Virus record (IMG/VR): IMGVR_UViG_3300034375_010007
Coordinates: 17,490-81,489 of that record
DNA from: a virus
Direction: 5' to 3' (one strand)
Length of the DNA: 64,000 nucleotides
This document shows, piece after piece, positions 22,901 to 34,600 of this stretch (position 1 is the stretch's first letter; each line of letters starts with the position of its first letter). The translations under genes and the position numbers were made by a program. The notes under the pieces were generated by a model that saw only the letters and a program-made list of their open reading frames with translations, had not been told where the DNA came from and ran no database searches.

Positions 22901-24832
22901 GCTTACCAAGATTTACAATTAAATCCATATATTTATCGCTTTGTAGAGCCCATCTCTATAGCAGAGAACGAGTCGTTAGGCGACTCATCTTTTATTCAAG
23001 AAGTGGTAGGAGAAAAATACACTTCGGTGTATGGCTCATTGTATAGAAAGCTTTACAATTACATTTTAGATAATGGTGCTTTTAGTGCTTTTAAGGTAAA
23101 TAATCTAAAATTCTTTAAAAATAATGATTTGTGCGACCCCTCTAACGTTGGAGATTTGTTCGATGCAGAGGGTATTTTAGATCAAATGAAGAAAGAGTTT
23201 GCCGCAGCTGCTTGTTACGACGATGGATCAGCCAAAGACAAAACTAGAAACACTCTTTATTACGGTTTAATCCTAATGTTAATCCAGTCAATAATAGATG
23301 AGTTTGTGATTAAGAACATTGTTGTGTTCTCAGCATTTAAGATGGATTCCCTACTCGATCTACCTGTTATGAGAGAGTACATGGTCAACCGACTAGTGGC
23401 ATCATTTAATGAAATTAAATCTGATGGGAATTCAATCCTAGAGCGTGAACTCTTTAATTACTTCGATAGAGTATCTCGCAGAGAGTCAACCATCAATAAT
23501 GGGGGAATTGCCCACACTTATCCTCCTTTCCAAATTCCTCAAGGATTTGAACTAAATGACGACGGAACGGCAGCTAATTTTCCTTTAAATGATGAAAGTG
23601 CTCTTATTCGCTTCTTGGTTGAGGAAAGATTATATTATACTTGGGATAATGGACAAAGAAGTACCTTGGGCGCAATAAACAACATTATTGATCCAAAGGG
23701 TGAAAACAAATCATTTGACGATGTGTTTTTAGAGGATGTGATAACTGTTAATACTATTAATGCGCAACAAGAAGCGTCAGTAGATTTTGATAATGCTGCT
23801 TACATCACAAATATAGTGAACGATAGCTTTGACATTAATGGTGTGTACTTCACAGATGGTGTAACAATATCAAATGACGTGCAAAATTCAACAGGCCTCT
23901 CGATTCAGAGAGACGCTAATATCTTAAGCTTAAATTTATACTCTTCTCACAACAGCGACAGTACGCTGTTTTCAGTTACGCCTCTTTTCTCGATACCGAT
24001 AGACTCTAACAACACAAGACAGGAAAACCTTGCCCTAATCAAGCAAGACCCACAGTATCAGCTTTTTAAGAACCAAGTATTCAATCAAGATGCGATTATC
24101 CTTGGTCCTATATTACACAATTTTTATTTAACAGAGTTGTTCTTCTCGGACATTACAGACGCATTCAGAGGAACAAAGCGAGCAATCATAAACTTTATGA
24201 ATATGACTGATGCTTCAACAAGACCTCCACTTCCAGATACGCCAAATAATAATTTCCAAAATACTTTGGCAAACAATGGACAGCAGGATATGGGCTCCCT
24301 CGCAAGAGAGATTTTCTTAAAGTTCTTGAGAGAAACACCTATCCAAATTCTTAAGGGATTGGTGGAGCTAATTGATCCTCACGTCGCCATATCAAAGATT
24401 GTAAAAGATGTCACAGGGCAAGCTTTCATAGCGGTTTCGCAGGCCATACAGACTGGGCTTGATGCCGCCGCTCCCTCCGACTCCGAAGCGCCCAATCCAT
24501 TAGCAGGCATCACGGGTGAAGATATATTGGCTCTTATGTTCTGCATTTACGACACAACTAATGAAGTAACAAGCGGAACTCTTGGTACTGGCGCTACAGG
24601 CGAAGATAGTCCATTAGCTTCAAATGCTGAAGCGGAGCCTCTATTCGGACCTAGAATTACTCTTGACGGAGTTGATTTTAAGGGAACAGTCGCTGGCATG
24701 TTTATGGCTCCTCCGTCTCCCTTGGGAATTCTGTATCTGTTGATCGAGCTTCTAAAAATCAAGATAGATGAGGAACTATCGGAAGAAGATGTTGGCGATG
24801 CAACTGAGCCTCCCCCACCAGAGGAGTGCTAA
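19985..24832 (+). CDS. Large virion/baseplate protein, 1615 aa
   Basis: A 1615-aa protein I do not recognise. Visible features are a lysine/glutamate-rich helical stretch near 360-390 (TKEELLKEIEEAENEETKKN), a possible membrane-like helix (AIICLTLGLGATASRI, about 435), several cysteines in a central block (residues about 650-720) and a hydrophobic C-terminal stretch (GILYLLIELLKIKIDEEL) before an acidic, proline-rich end. Size and place just before gp25 and gp6 argue for a baseplate or tail protein. It does not show the long continuous helix of a tape-measure protein. Confidence 0.55.
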   Translation: MAIPEIQAISLQTLISKTLPGIPFVNKVDNIMNFYVNVTSRGSKETQERLCTDYFIEHYFPEYYPLVVDRDNAEFASFGGFYDELRNTISDSLFLEKVGPFNVKDTFKLSLQEGNIYDLKEAYEEEEKLPDFLDALAFFNAERGAGAETGATSFEFTNVPNSLDKLTGTISDFSTAISLFKGIVPLSLDANSLGTFTNRIVNALLRVIYESLDFKLQESNFFDSDYLTMYFDSDSNIVRVDYFVLNVTRGETKQAKIGFITNSKYNPIFSDPLALKTVENYKEIIESSEQQSNLTKQQSITGFFSTLGIEGSFTAPQIGDIPGSITPGNNIFGNRSSDDLIDVSNMQQLEDTFSKLKTKEELLKEIEEAENEETKKNILQAEKAKKLNAAVQIVDTIDAVLNFNVPIFGPNATKEQKIVNQILNQFGIQALAKEAIICLTLGLGATASRITQSVRNSIIQQASSLQSEPTPPSKEINIKRPNLGELFSDQFKPFSVNGDIKDQIKDIILGAIANAAFEVIKSLVELIQFNCGSILRGNTGAIDVGSRIRDENQRAAVSFPNLEELLEAEFAQDGLALDQVYTYFSDVSSVLNPIEVCRLLNSQREVEPFTYAKILDFNSDYSSPQIRNNINTIGSINSYFSRISQYVDTVTFCNDIINNNILQVVENCNICLDEDFFDSTPALDELIRIAEDGIQIAPPPLDFLCPDSPNYLENPIATTILPNLFNNILDTTKTYMAGSLEAARTSLLEPTVSNDINPDVAGAFGALGIQPPTASLDPAVLNFITDMFEFFDNINEEVVAAAQSGVCQEIDSAKIQNIIDNAGIVATAIRAGLSEVPGVIEEVDNKITSIQDQATGTGPAHTKYVFPEAFRKRFAEAVQPLNYVSPVGGLLRGRRVDEAIYQTNYNSSGQEQLTLNFVFSRNQQFSVQYPEWSQNVESFINLSYNLQNVDPSLAGELSNLVPPENSQLPISEAYQDLQLNPYIYRFVEPISIAENESLGDSSFIQEVVGEKYTSVYGSLYRKLYNYILDNGAFSAFKVNNLKFFKNNDLCDPSNVGDLFDAEGILDQMKKEFAAAACYDDGSAKDKTRNTLYYGLILMLIQSIIDEFVIKNIVVFSAFKMDSLLDLPVMREYMVNRLVASFNEIKSDGNSILERELFNYFDRVSRRESTINNGGIAHTYPPFQIPQGFELNDDGTAANFPLNDESALIRFLVEERLYYTWDNGQRSTLGAINNIIDPKGENKSFDDVFLEDVITVNTINAQQEASVDFDNAAYITNIVNDSFDINGVYFTDGVTISNDVQNSTGLSIQRDANILSLNLYSSHNSDSTLFSVTPLFSIPIDSNNTRQENLALIKQDPQYQLFKNQVFNQDAIILGPILHNFYLTELFFSDITDAFRGTKRAIINFMNMTDASTRPPLPDTPNNNFQNTLANNGQQDMGSLAREIFLKFLRETPIQILKGLVELIDPHVAISKIVKDVTGQAFIAVSQAIQTGLDAAAPSDSEAPNPLAGITGEDILALMFCIYDTTNEVTSGTLGTGATGEDSPLASNAEAEPLFGPRITLDGVDFKGTVAGMFMAPPSPLGILYLLIELLKIKIDEELSEEDVGDATEPPPPEEC

Positions 24833-24846
24833 AATAAATAAATCAA

Positions 24847-24854
24847 CTATTTAA
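24847..24854 (+). promoter_or_regulatory. Candidate late-promoter motif CTATTTAA
   Basis: CAACTATTTAA in the 37-base gap before the gp25-like gene, ending 15 bases before its ATG and immediately followed by GGAGGAGGG, a very strong ribosome-binding site. The same CAACTATTTAA occurs before the gene at 45072. Confidence 0.4.
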
Positions 24855-24869
24855 GGAGGAGGGCAGCAC

Positions 24870-25271
24870 ATGGCTTCTGGATTGGCACCAAGATTACCGC
24901 TGGTTTTTGATGATGTATATGGTCCGTATGGGCTGATCACTGATTTTAGTTCTCTCGCAAAGCAAAACTTAAAAATGCTTATTTTGACAACTCCTGGCGA
25001 GAGGATGATGGATACCGACTTTGGAGTCGGCTTGAAGAAATATTTATTTGAACAGAACACGGCGTCTACTTATTCTGAGATTGACAGCAATATCAGACAA
25101 CAGGTACAGAGATATTTGCCTTATATTGGCATTGATAGAATCGACTTTACTGTCCCCGAAAACAACCCGGATCTTTTTCCTAACAATATATCAGTTTCTA
25201 TATTGTTTACGATATTGCCACTTCAAACCAATGCGATTCTAAATGTAGAAGTTAATAATAACACTAACTAA
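24870..25271 (+). CDS. Baseplate wedge protein, gp25-like
   Basis: A gp25-family (GPW/gp25) baseplate wedge protein of 133 aa. The conserved core is seen: VYGPYGLITDFSSLAKQNLK, then ILTTPGERMMDTDFGVGLKKYLFE (about residues 35-60), the family's PGER...FG-x-G-L signature. In T4, gp25 joins the sheath and the gp6 wedge core in the baseplate. The next gene is gp6-like, the usual neighbour in contractile-tail systems. Confidence 0.9.
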   Translation: MASGLAPRLPLVFDDVYGPYGLITDFSSLAKQNLKMLILTTPGERMMDTDFGVGLKKYLFEQNTASTYSEIDSNIRQQVQRYLPYIGIDRIDFTVPENNPDLFPNNISVSILFTILPLQTNAILNVEVNNNTN

Positions 25272-25292
25272 TTATAAAAGGTGCAGAAATAG

Positions 25293-27086
25293 ATGTCCAA
25301 AAAGAACGTTGCAATCAATTATACAAGTAGAGATTTTGAATCTATCCGTCGCGATTTAGAGGAGTTTGCCAAAAGATACTATCCAAACACCTATAAAGAT
25401 TTCAATAGAGCTTCATTTGGATCCTTGATGCTTGATTCTGTCTCTTATATCGGAGACATTTTATCATTCTATCTTGATTATCAAATGAATGAGACATTCT
25501 TGGATAGTGCCGTCGAATACAACAATGTTGTAAAGCTAGCCAGACAACTCGGATACAAACTTCAAACAAGCCCATCATCATATGGGAAAATGACATTTTT
25601 TATTGAGGTCCCCGCCGGTAGCTCGGGCTTAGGACCTGACCCGACACTTATCCCTGTTTTGCAGGCTGGTTCTACATTTACATCGACTGGTGGTGGATTC
25701 TACACTCTTTTAGAAGACGTTGACTTTGATAAAGAGGGCAATCAGGTGGTCGTTGGTTCTGCCGATTCCACAACAGGCGCTCCACTTACATATGTGATCA
25801 GAGCGATAGGAACCGCCGTTTCGGGGAGATCCGGAACTGAAAGCTTTACAATCGGAGGCTTTGAGAGATTTAGAAAAGTTCCTTTAGGGGTAACAAACGT
25901 ATCCAATATCGTTAGCGTGACAGATTCCGAAGGCAATGAGTATTTTGAGGTTGACCATCTCTCACAGAACGTCATATACAAAGCAATAAGAAACACTACA
26001 ACAACGCGGTCGACAGTGCCCAATTTACTGAAGGCTACACCGGTAGCTAGAAGGTTTGTTGTCGAGACAGTTGACAACCAGACATTTATACAATTTGGAT
26101 ATGGATCAGATAGTAACAAGCTCACCAATCCTGTTGTAGATCCAACAGAGGTTGTATTAAATTTAAACGGTAGAAGCTACACTACTGATGTAGACTTTGA
26201 CCCCACTAAGCTTATTGACACAGACAAATTTGGCATTGGACCATCGAACACTACATTAACAGTCCGGTACCGTTTTAATACGACATCAGACGTTAACGCT
26301 GCCGTGGATACAATTACGGGCATAGCATCGTCCAACTTTAAATTCGGTAACCAAGGGGCCATATCCTTGACCAACAGAAATGCAGTTATCAACTCTTTGG
26401 AGGTGACAAATGAAGAGCAATTTGTTGGAAGTGTGTCTCTACCTTCATCCGAAGAGATACGACAAAGAGCGTTCAGTTACTTTGCGACACAGAATAGAGC
26501 GGTTACAGCACAAGATTATCAAGCTATTTGCTACGGCATGCCAGCAAAGTTTGGAATGATTAAGAGAGTTGCCATTCTAAAAGACCCAGATGAATTTAAG
26601 AGAAATGTCAACATTTATGTAATGTCAGAGAACAGCTCCGGAAAGCTGGTTGTCGCCAACACAACACTTAAAAATAATTTAAAAAATTGGATTACCCAAT
26701 ATAAAATGATATCTGATACGGTTGATATTTTAGATGCTGAGATTGTTAATTTTGACATTAGTTATGAAATACTAATCGATATTAATGCGAATCGATTTGA
26801 TGTTATTAGCACTTGCAACCAAAGATTGGCGAATAAATTCGCTATGAAGCAGGATATCGGAGAGCCAATAAAAATCACGGATGTCTACAAAGAACTGCAA
26901 AAAGTGGATGGTGTTGTAGACGTCACGTCTGTTGATGTTGGGCTGAAGTCAGGCGGGATATATTCTGAATCCAACTACGATTTTGATGCATCCTTATCGT
27001 CGGATGGTAGGATGATTGAAGCACAGCCAAATGTCATTTTTGAACTGAAGTATCCAAATATAGATATTAAGGGATCTATTAGATAA
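25293..27086 (+). CDS. Baseplate wedge protein, gp6-like (baseplate J family)
   Basis: A 597-aa gp6/baseplate-J-like protein. The N-terminus has the familiar INYTSRDFESIRRDLEEFAK and FGSLMLDSVSYIGDILSFYL blocks; gp6 proteins start this way. The middle shows the core ring segment, TAQDYQAICYGMPAKFGMIK (about residues 407-426), followed by the C-terminal YKELQKVDGVVDVTSVDV. gp6 forms the inner ring of the T4 baseplate that expands on contraction. Its stop overlaps the next ATG. Confidence 0.9.
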   Translation: MSKKNVAINYTSRDFESIRRDLEEFAKRYYPNTYKDFNRASFGSLMLDSVSYIGDILSFYLDYQMNETFLDSAVEYNNVVKLARQLGYKLQTSPSSYGKMTFFIEVPAGSSGLGPDPTLIPVLQAGSTFTSTGGGFYTLLEDVDFDKEGNQVVVGSADSTTGAPLTYVIRAIGTAVSGRSGTESFTIGGFERFRKVPLGVTNVSNIVSVTDSEGNEYFEVDHLSQNVIYKAIRNTTTTRSTVPNLLKATPVARRFVVETVDNQTFIQFGYGSDSNKLTNPVVDPTEVVLNLNGRSYTTDVDFDPTKLIDTDKFGIGPSNTTLTVRYRFNTTSDVNAAVDTITGIASSNFKFGNQGAISLTNRNAVINSLEVTNEEQFVGSVSLPSSEEIRQRAFSYFATQNRAVTAQDYQAICYGMPAKFGMIKRVAILKDPDEFKRNVNIYVMSENSSGKLVVANTTLKNNLKNWITQYKMISDTVDILDAEIVNFDISYEILIDINANRFDVISTCNQRLANKFAMKQDIGEPIKITDVYKELQKVDGVVDVTSVDVGLKSGGIYSESNYDFDASLSSDGRMIEAQPNVIFELKYPNIDIKGSIR

Positions 27087-28615
27087 TGGCTATTTTAAGA
27101 TATACGGCAAGTGCTGACAATACGATCACAAACGCTTATGAAGCCAACTTGGTGACAAGAGGTACAGGCTCCAATATGGGCTATGCAGATTCTCTTGAAG
27201 TCTTCTCAATCTATGCACAAGAGTCGGGCTCTAATGGGCAGTCTCAAGAACTTTCTAGAATTCTAATTCAATTTCCTGTGTCTTCTATCTCTGCAGACAG
27301 AACTGCCGGCACAATCCCAGCATCTGGCTCGGTATCGTTTTATCTTAAGATGTTCAACGCAGAACATCCCTTTACACTTCCGCAAGATTTTAATTTAATT
27401 GTTGCTCCCGTCTCACGCTCTTGGACAGAAGGAGCGGGACTGGACATGGATGAATATCAGGACCTTGGAGAGTCTAATTGGATGAAATCCGATTCAAGCA
27501 CATCTTGGTCTAGCGTCGGAGGCGACTACTTAGCTCAAGACAATTATAACGTTAGTTTTCCACAGGGGTACGAAAATCTAGAAGTTGATGTTACAACCGT
27601 TGTAGAAAATTGGATTACCGGCGCAGCGGGAGGAGGATATAACAACTACGGCTTCGGCATTCGCCTAACTGCCTCACAGGAAGCTTATTTTTCATCATCT
27701 CTCGGTACAGACTCGGGCTCTGTAATTCAGAATACTGGAGGCGCAACCCAATCATATTACACAAAGAAATTCTTTGCTCGCTCAAGTGAGTTCTTTTTTA
27801 AGCGTCCTGTTATCGAAGCTCGCTGGGACTCTCGCACAATGGATGATAGAGAGAACTTTTTCTTCTCCTCATCACGAGCACCAGCAGCAGACAACCTGAA
27901 TACTTTACAATTCTACAACTATGGAAGACGTGGTCTTAATAATGTTCCAGCTGTTGGAACAAGCGACATACTTGTTTCTTTCTACTCAAGCTCTAATGGA
28001 TCCCCCACCGGCTCGAAGCTCTCCCTTCAGGGTGGTGGTAGCGTCGTCTCTACCGGCGATACAAACGCTACAGGAAGTTACGTGAGTCCTGGCATCTATT
28101 CGTGCGAAGTCGCGCTTACAGCGGCTTCTACGCCCTTACAGGAGATACACGACGTATGGCACTCTGGAGGAGTTGAATACTTTACTGGCTCATTTTTCCC
28201 AGAGCTAATGCCAACTTATGACAGCGCACCGACATTCAATAGAATCACATCTTGCAAGAATCTTAAAAAGAAATACTCAAGACAAGATACAGCAAGGTTT
28301 AGATTCTTTGTTCGTGATAGAAACTGGTCTCCAACGATTTACACAGTCGCGACTGCCAATAATCCAACGGATATTATTGAGAGCGCATCATTTAGTATTC
28401 ATCGCGTAACAGACAACTTGGCCGCAATTCCATACGGTACCGGATCAGACCTTAGCACTTATTTATCATACGATAAGGAAGGAAATTTCTTTGATTTAGA
28501 TATGTCTCTGTTAGAGGCTGATTATATGTATGAGATAAGGTTGTCTTATTACAACGACAGCATTGGGGACTGGCAAGAACAACCTCAGACGTTCAAATTT
28601 AGAGTTGAAGAATAA
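27086..28615 (+). CDS. Virion structural protein
   Basis: A 509-aa beta-rich protein. The first ~220 residues (ILIQFPVSSIS; VSFYLKMFNAEHPFTLPQDF; LEVDVTTVVENWITG; GFGIRLTASQEAYF) resemble the DNRLRE/carbohydrate-binding-like fold found in secreted and virion proteins. The rest is serine- and aromatic-rich. It follows gp6 and precedes a giant LamG protein, so a peripheral baseplate or fibre-attachment part is likely. I cannot name a specific homologue. Confidence 0.6.
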   Translation: MAILRYTASADNTITNAYEANLVTRGTGSNMGYADSLEVFSIYAQESGSNGQSQELSRILIQFPVSSISADRTAGTIPASGSVSFYLKMFNAEHPFTLPQDFNLIVAPVSRSWTEGAGLDMDEYQDLGESNWMKSDSSTSWSSVGGDYLAQDNYNVSFPQGYENLEVDVTTVVENWITGAAGGGYNNYGFGIRLTASQEAYFSSSLGTDSGSVIQNTGGATQSYYTKKFFARSSEFFFKRPVIEARWDSRTMDDRENFFFSSSRAPAADNLNTLQFYNYGRRGLNNVPAVGTSDILVSFYSSSNGSPTGSKLSLQGGGSVVSTGDTNATGSYVSPGIYSCEVALTAASTPLQEIHDVWHSGGVEYFTGSFFPELMPTYDSAPTFNRITSCKNLKKKYSRQDTARFRFFVRDRNWSPTIYTVATANNPTDIIESASFSIHRVTDNLAAIPYGTGSDLSTYLSYDKEGNFFDLDMSLLEADYMYEIRLSYYNDSIGDWQEQPQTFKFRVEE

Positions 28616-28622
28616 TTAAAGT

Positions 28623-31600
28623 ATGAGTTTTAAAACTTTATTCGATAAAGCCAAGAAAGTAAGCTCCCTCTCAAACAAATCATCAAAAGATATTGGTGCT
28701 GAAGTTGAGTCGGTTGGCTACCATAAAGAAGACATCATTCATGAAAAGCGTTACATTCCAAATGTAGACTTTTCAGATCCGTCTAGTTTCGCCCGTTATG
28801 GTTCTGCCGAAGAATATTACGTTCAGTCTATAGATAGAGTTAGCGAAACTTATCCTTATGATGGTTCTCTAAAAGAGAGGCTTGAATGGGAGAATGAATC
28901 GACTTACATCGATCTGCATATTCTGGATAATTTATACCCTAGAACAAACGGGTATGCAATATTCTCGGCAGATGGCTGGGGATCTTCATCAGTAACGGAA
29001 ACTTACGGTCTTTCTGATGACTTAGAGTATGTGTATTTTGAGGGAGGTCCGCATCCAAACCCCAATGGGATGACCCCATATTCATTGCAGTTCACGGGGT
29101 CCAATTACTACGATGCAAGCACAAACCGCGAAAGCAATCTTAAATACGATCTTCAAGGCAATGGCGTAACAGTAGAATTTTGGCTGAATAAGAGTGAGTT
29201 CCTGACTTCCCTTACAGAGAAAGAAATAATTTTTGATCTTTGGAATGGTGAGACATACAATACCCCAACCTATGGTCGCTTAACGATTGAGCTTACTGGT
29301 GCTGCTGATGGGCAAAATCCATTTTTGATTACTGCTTTATCTGGTACAACTGGCATCACAAGGCAGACATTAACAAACGATTCTACTTTCACAACGGCAT
29401 CTGTTGCTGATGGATCTTGGCACCATTATGCTGTTAGTCTTATGTCAGCCTCGGCTGGTATCGAAACAAAATTTTATATTGATGGTTCACTAAGGAGTAC
29501 AATAACGCAAGGGTCGTCTGGTATTAATGAAGTTACCGGCGCCTTGCGAGCAAACCTAGCAGCTGCTGTTACGAGTCCCGCAGCGACATCTGCGCCGGCG
29601 TATTCGGGTAAATTATCTGGCTCGTTAGACGAATTTAGATACTGGAAGACCCAAAGAAGCTCCAAAGACGTAGGTAGATACTTTATCAGCCAAGTCGGAG
29701 GTGGTACAAACTCTGACCCAGAGCCCTTCACGGACACACGGGAAGATGTTAACACAAAGCTGGGTGTTTATTACAAGTTCAATGAAGGAATTACTGGGAT
29801 AGCTGCGACAGACAGCGTAGTTTTGGATTACGCAGGTCGCGTCACAAATGGTGCTTGGACTGGATATGGAACAAATTCAAGAAACACGGGGTCCGCGATA
29901 GTTCTTTCCAACGCGGCAACAAAAGAATTTTTAGATCCAATTATTAGATCAAATCACCCCGATGTTGTAGCGCTTAGGGCAGGATTGGCTAGTTCTGGCT
30001 CGGTATACGATGTCAACAACAATGCTTCCATATATAATTCAATACCTGCTTGGATCACAGAAGAAGATTCAGAGGGCGAAAAGCAAGTAAAATACTTAAC
30101 CCAAATCATCTCTAGCTATTTTGATACCCTCCATATTCAGACTTCTGAATTAAACAATCTAAAGAATGTTGAATATGTAAGCGGCAGTGATAAGCCATTT
30201 CCCTATTCTTATAAGAAGCTTAACGCACATGGCTTTGTATCTCCGGAGATTTTTCTTGATGCCGATGTGTTGGAAAAGTTGGCCGATAGAAGTGAAGACA
30301 GGATCTATGACAAATCTTTAAATGATATTAAAAACATCATTTACCAGAACATTTACAACAACTTAACTTACATTTACAAATCTAAGGGAACTGAGAAATC
30401 CTTTAGAAACCTGATTCGCTCATTCGGAATCGATGATGAGTTGATAAAACTCAACATGTATGCTCAGAACACTGAGTACGAATTCCGAGAGAATAGAAGA
30501 AATATTCTTGTTAACGATAAACTTGTTAACTTTAACAGCGAGACTAACAAGAGTGCTGTTGTATACTCGTTTTCATCGTCTGTAAATCCAAATTCAACTG
30601 GAGTTATCCCCGAGGCGACACAACTTACAGGTGGCTATGCTATAACGTTGGAGGCGGATGTCACTTTCCCAACAAAGCCGCTTGAATCTCAGGATGCAAA
30701 TTACTTCTTTACGAATGCTATAAGTTCCTCTGTATTTGGTATTCACGGCGCCGTCGCTGACCAGACAGACACAACTTGGAACAGCACCGATGCTGTGAAC
30801 TTCCAAGTGCTTTCGATTCGCGACGAGCTAAACTCTGATAATGCATACTTTATGCTTACCGGAACAGTCGGCGGATATGTACCGCAATTAACCTCATCTC
30901 TTTATGAAGACCTTTACACCGATTCCACTTGGAACCTATCAGTCAGAATAAAGCCAGAAAATTATCCTTTATCCAATTTTGTTGATGGCGCAGACACCGG
31001 GAATTACACTGTTGTGTTTGGTGGTGTTGAAGTTAGATCCGGCGAAGTTGTAAACACCTTTACAGTTTCTGGAACAGTTAACTCCCCACCAGACTCGTTT
31101 ATAAGTGGCTCTAGAAGAGTTTTCCTCGGCGCCCACAGAACAAATGTCACCGGAGCAATCTTACAAACTTCTGATGTAAAGATTAACTCTTGTAGGTTCT
31201 GGCTGGATTACGTTGAGGACAAGGCTCTACGCGAGCACGCACTTGACACAGAAAACCACGGTGCGCTACGCCCAAGCTTGTATGCTTTCCCATGGGATAC
31301 TGATGCGACGTATGGCGAAGTATCCAAATTAGATACGCTGGCATTTAACTGGGAGTTCAGTGAGAACACGGGCTCAAATGCATCTGGTGAGTTCACAGTA
31401 CAAGATGAGTCTTCAGGATCAGCAACTTTGGCTTCAACAAGATTCGGTTGGATTGGCGATGTAGTTAATCAGCAGGTAACTGCAAAAGCATTTGGATTTG
31501 AACCATCATCTACATCAGCCATCAAAAAGGACTTTATTGTTGCGGCCCGACTGAACGAACTGGAGACAATTGCGCCGTCCGAAACAGTGCAAGTTCTAAG

Positions 31601-34600
31601 TGCTCAAGATCAAAAGGAATTCAAGATTGATTCCCGACCAATAAACTACTTCTTTGCTTTCGAAAAGAGCATGAGCAAAGTTATTTCCGAAGAGATGATT
31701 AATGCATTCGGAAGCCTTAAAGACTTTAATAACTTAATTGGCGAGGGAGTCAACAGATACCGTGATGAATATAAAGCTCTTAAGTTTGTAAGACAGAAGT
31801 TCTTTGAGAAGGTTGGAAATGATGAGATTGATTTTGATCGTTTCTACGAGTTCTATAAATGGTTTGATTCATCACTATCGTTTATGTTGGGGCAGCTTGT
31901 CCCAGCATCGGCAGAGTTTGCCGACAATGTTCGAACAGTTGTAGAAAGCCATGCTTTAGAGAGAAGCAAGTACAGAAATGTTTTCCCGTTTATTGATAGT
32001 GAAAAGTCGGTTTTCGAAGCAACAGCATCATCAAATGTAGATTACGGAGAAGCTATTTCATCACCAGATGATGATCCGCAGGGAACGGGCTTCTATCCTG
32101 CTCATGCGCCTAGAAGAAGAGCGGTGGGATTGACACCACGGGATTTGGTGAAAAAGTGGAAGTACGTTCACGCACCCGAAGATGGAGATCAAAAGAAAAA
32201 CTATCTTTGGTGGAAGAACAAAGCCGAAAGAGACAATCCTACAATTACCGAAAACAGCGCTGTAGACAACTCCAGAGGAGCAATACTGTCTGTTATCGAG
32301 CAAGTATCCATTAGAGAGAATAACAGACCATATCGCTTCTCTGTCGGAGGAACGAAAGTCTTAGGCGGCGTCGGACAACATCAAAACAAGGATGTTAATT
32401 TTGTTTTCCAAGCAACCCAGCCGTATGGTCCAACCATCACGGCGACTAATATTCCAATTAACATCATGCTGTCGTTCGATACAGAAGTGGAAAGGCTGCT
32501 AGATACAGAAGACGAATTCTTCCCAACATATAAGCAAAGATTGGGATTTGGGTTAGACCCCGATATCAACAGAAGTAACAATAGTAAACTGAAGATGAAT
32601 GGTAATAAGTTGGCTCCGTTCAGCTTATATGAGACATCAGAGCAAACAACTTTTAATGCTACAATTTCTAGTTCCTATAAGCCGGGTGTTACTGTCACCA
32701 ACCTACACCATGATTTTGTTGTGGACACTGATATAACCGCCCAGAGTCCATTCACAGAGAAGTTTGTTGGTGGTAGATATTACCGACATACGGAAATCAA
32801 CGATGGCACCGACACAAGAGAAACTAGGGCAGAAGGTTTTCGTTTAGCACTTGGTCTCAACTCAGCAAGCTCTAACATCCCTGTAGGCGCTTCTGGTGCT
32901 CTTGGTATTATTCCTCCAAACTACCCGTTCCTTGATTCGCCATCAGGCTCAGCGCCACATGGATGGCTTCCAGAACTTCCTACAGCACAGCGCTTCCGCG
33001 ATGAAACAGCAAAGCGTCCTGTGAACATAAAGAACATTTTGATGACGACTGCTTCGGTTGGAACACGCCTTTCGGGAACAATTGTTCACAACCAAATCGG
33101 TAACTATCAAAAGAATTATCAAGTTGTACAGACATCTGGCCGTTCTATTAACGACCCATTCTTCCAAGATCAGTCATTTAGTTTCGCACCAAATCCAGAA
33201 ACACTTGCGACAAGAGGACGTTTTCCTCTTGTGGAAGACTCAACAGAAAATACTGGTGGTGATTTGGATTACCAGTTACCTAATCGAGTTGGCGCGAATT
33301 CTAACAAGACAGTATTTGTTAACTTATTTTCGTCCCCCGGATCGTATGAAGTTATGTCTAGGGGCTACAGAGATCCCGCACACGAAGAGCTATCTGTCTA
33401 TAATGCTTTGCCATATCGTAATCTTGGCATTATTAATAGAGGGCTATCAGGCTCCAATACAGATAATACTCTAACAGGATCAATTAGAGTTGATGATCAT
33501 ATCGGAAAGCCCCGAGGTTTAAATCAGTTAGCGACTTTGCACGCCGGCGCTTTTGGTCATGACCCTGTTTTTGGTTCGGTGCCTGAATTAACATATATAA
33601 CAACGCCTTCTTGGCACAAGACAAATAGAAATGCAAAGACAAGAGTTGTAGAAGGTGGATTAAACGAGTCGGTGTTCGATAACTTATTTGTGCAGCATGC
33701 AATCCCGCGCTCTACGCAGCAGTATTCCTGGGTTACGGCGTCATTAGATTACGGATTGACAATCTACGGACTCCAGGCGCCAACCTGCTATAGCGCTAGC
33801 GCACTGTCGGAATTAATTATAACTGGCTCTGATTATGAAGATCTTACTTTTGTTGGTCTTAACACGGCTATTGTTGATCCTTTGACAGCTTCATCACATA
33901 TTCTAGGGTTTCCTCTGGCGGCTAATGCTAGTGCTTCTTACAACAATGATGATTATTGGGAGCCTCCTTCACTAGACACAGGCGCAGATTACTTTAATTT
34001 TGTAATTACAACCAGAAATGGTCCATGGGGCTACCCAACTTGGAAGCAAATTAGAACCGGTGAAACAAAGGTTGCGAGAAAGCTTCGCGAAACAAATCAG
34101 ATTGGATTGGTTACAACACCTCCACAAGTTCCTGTTTTGGCGGCGGGGGGAGCAGCATATCAATATGTTCAACCATTAAGACCTAATAGTTTTGTTGATT
34201 ATACGGAGCAACCAATTAGCTCTCGTTATTCGCCAACGTCAGTTTTGTTGGAAGACAACTCAGAGGACTCTGATCCACTAAACGATATTTCTTTGAAAGT
34301 AACTTATGGTAATGAGTTGGATTTATTTTCCAATGAATCTTTAAACAATAGATTAAACATCCCAGTTCCTGATTTAACAAATAATACATTAAACAGAGTA
34401 TTTGATTATGTGGTTGGAAGTAACCTAAGCACCATCATTGATTACGAAGAGAGAATATATCCAGCAGAAATAAATGCTTATAAGAACTCTGTTAGAAGAA
34501 GAACAGAATTTTCTATCACAAATATATGGGATAATGATCGCACAAATCGCTCTACTACATACGGCGGTAATGATAACTCGCAGGGTGTGAATATTGAAAG

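Noticed and set aside
33058-33474. A 138-aa open frame within the giant LamG gene
   Set aside because: Out-of-frame shadow; the long frame over it is continuous and coherent.
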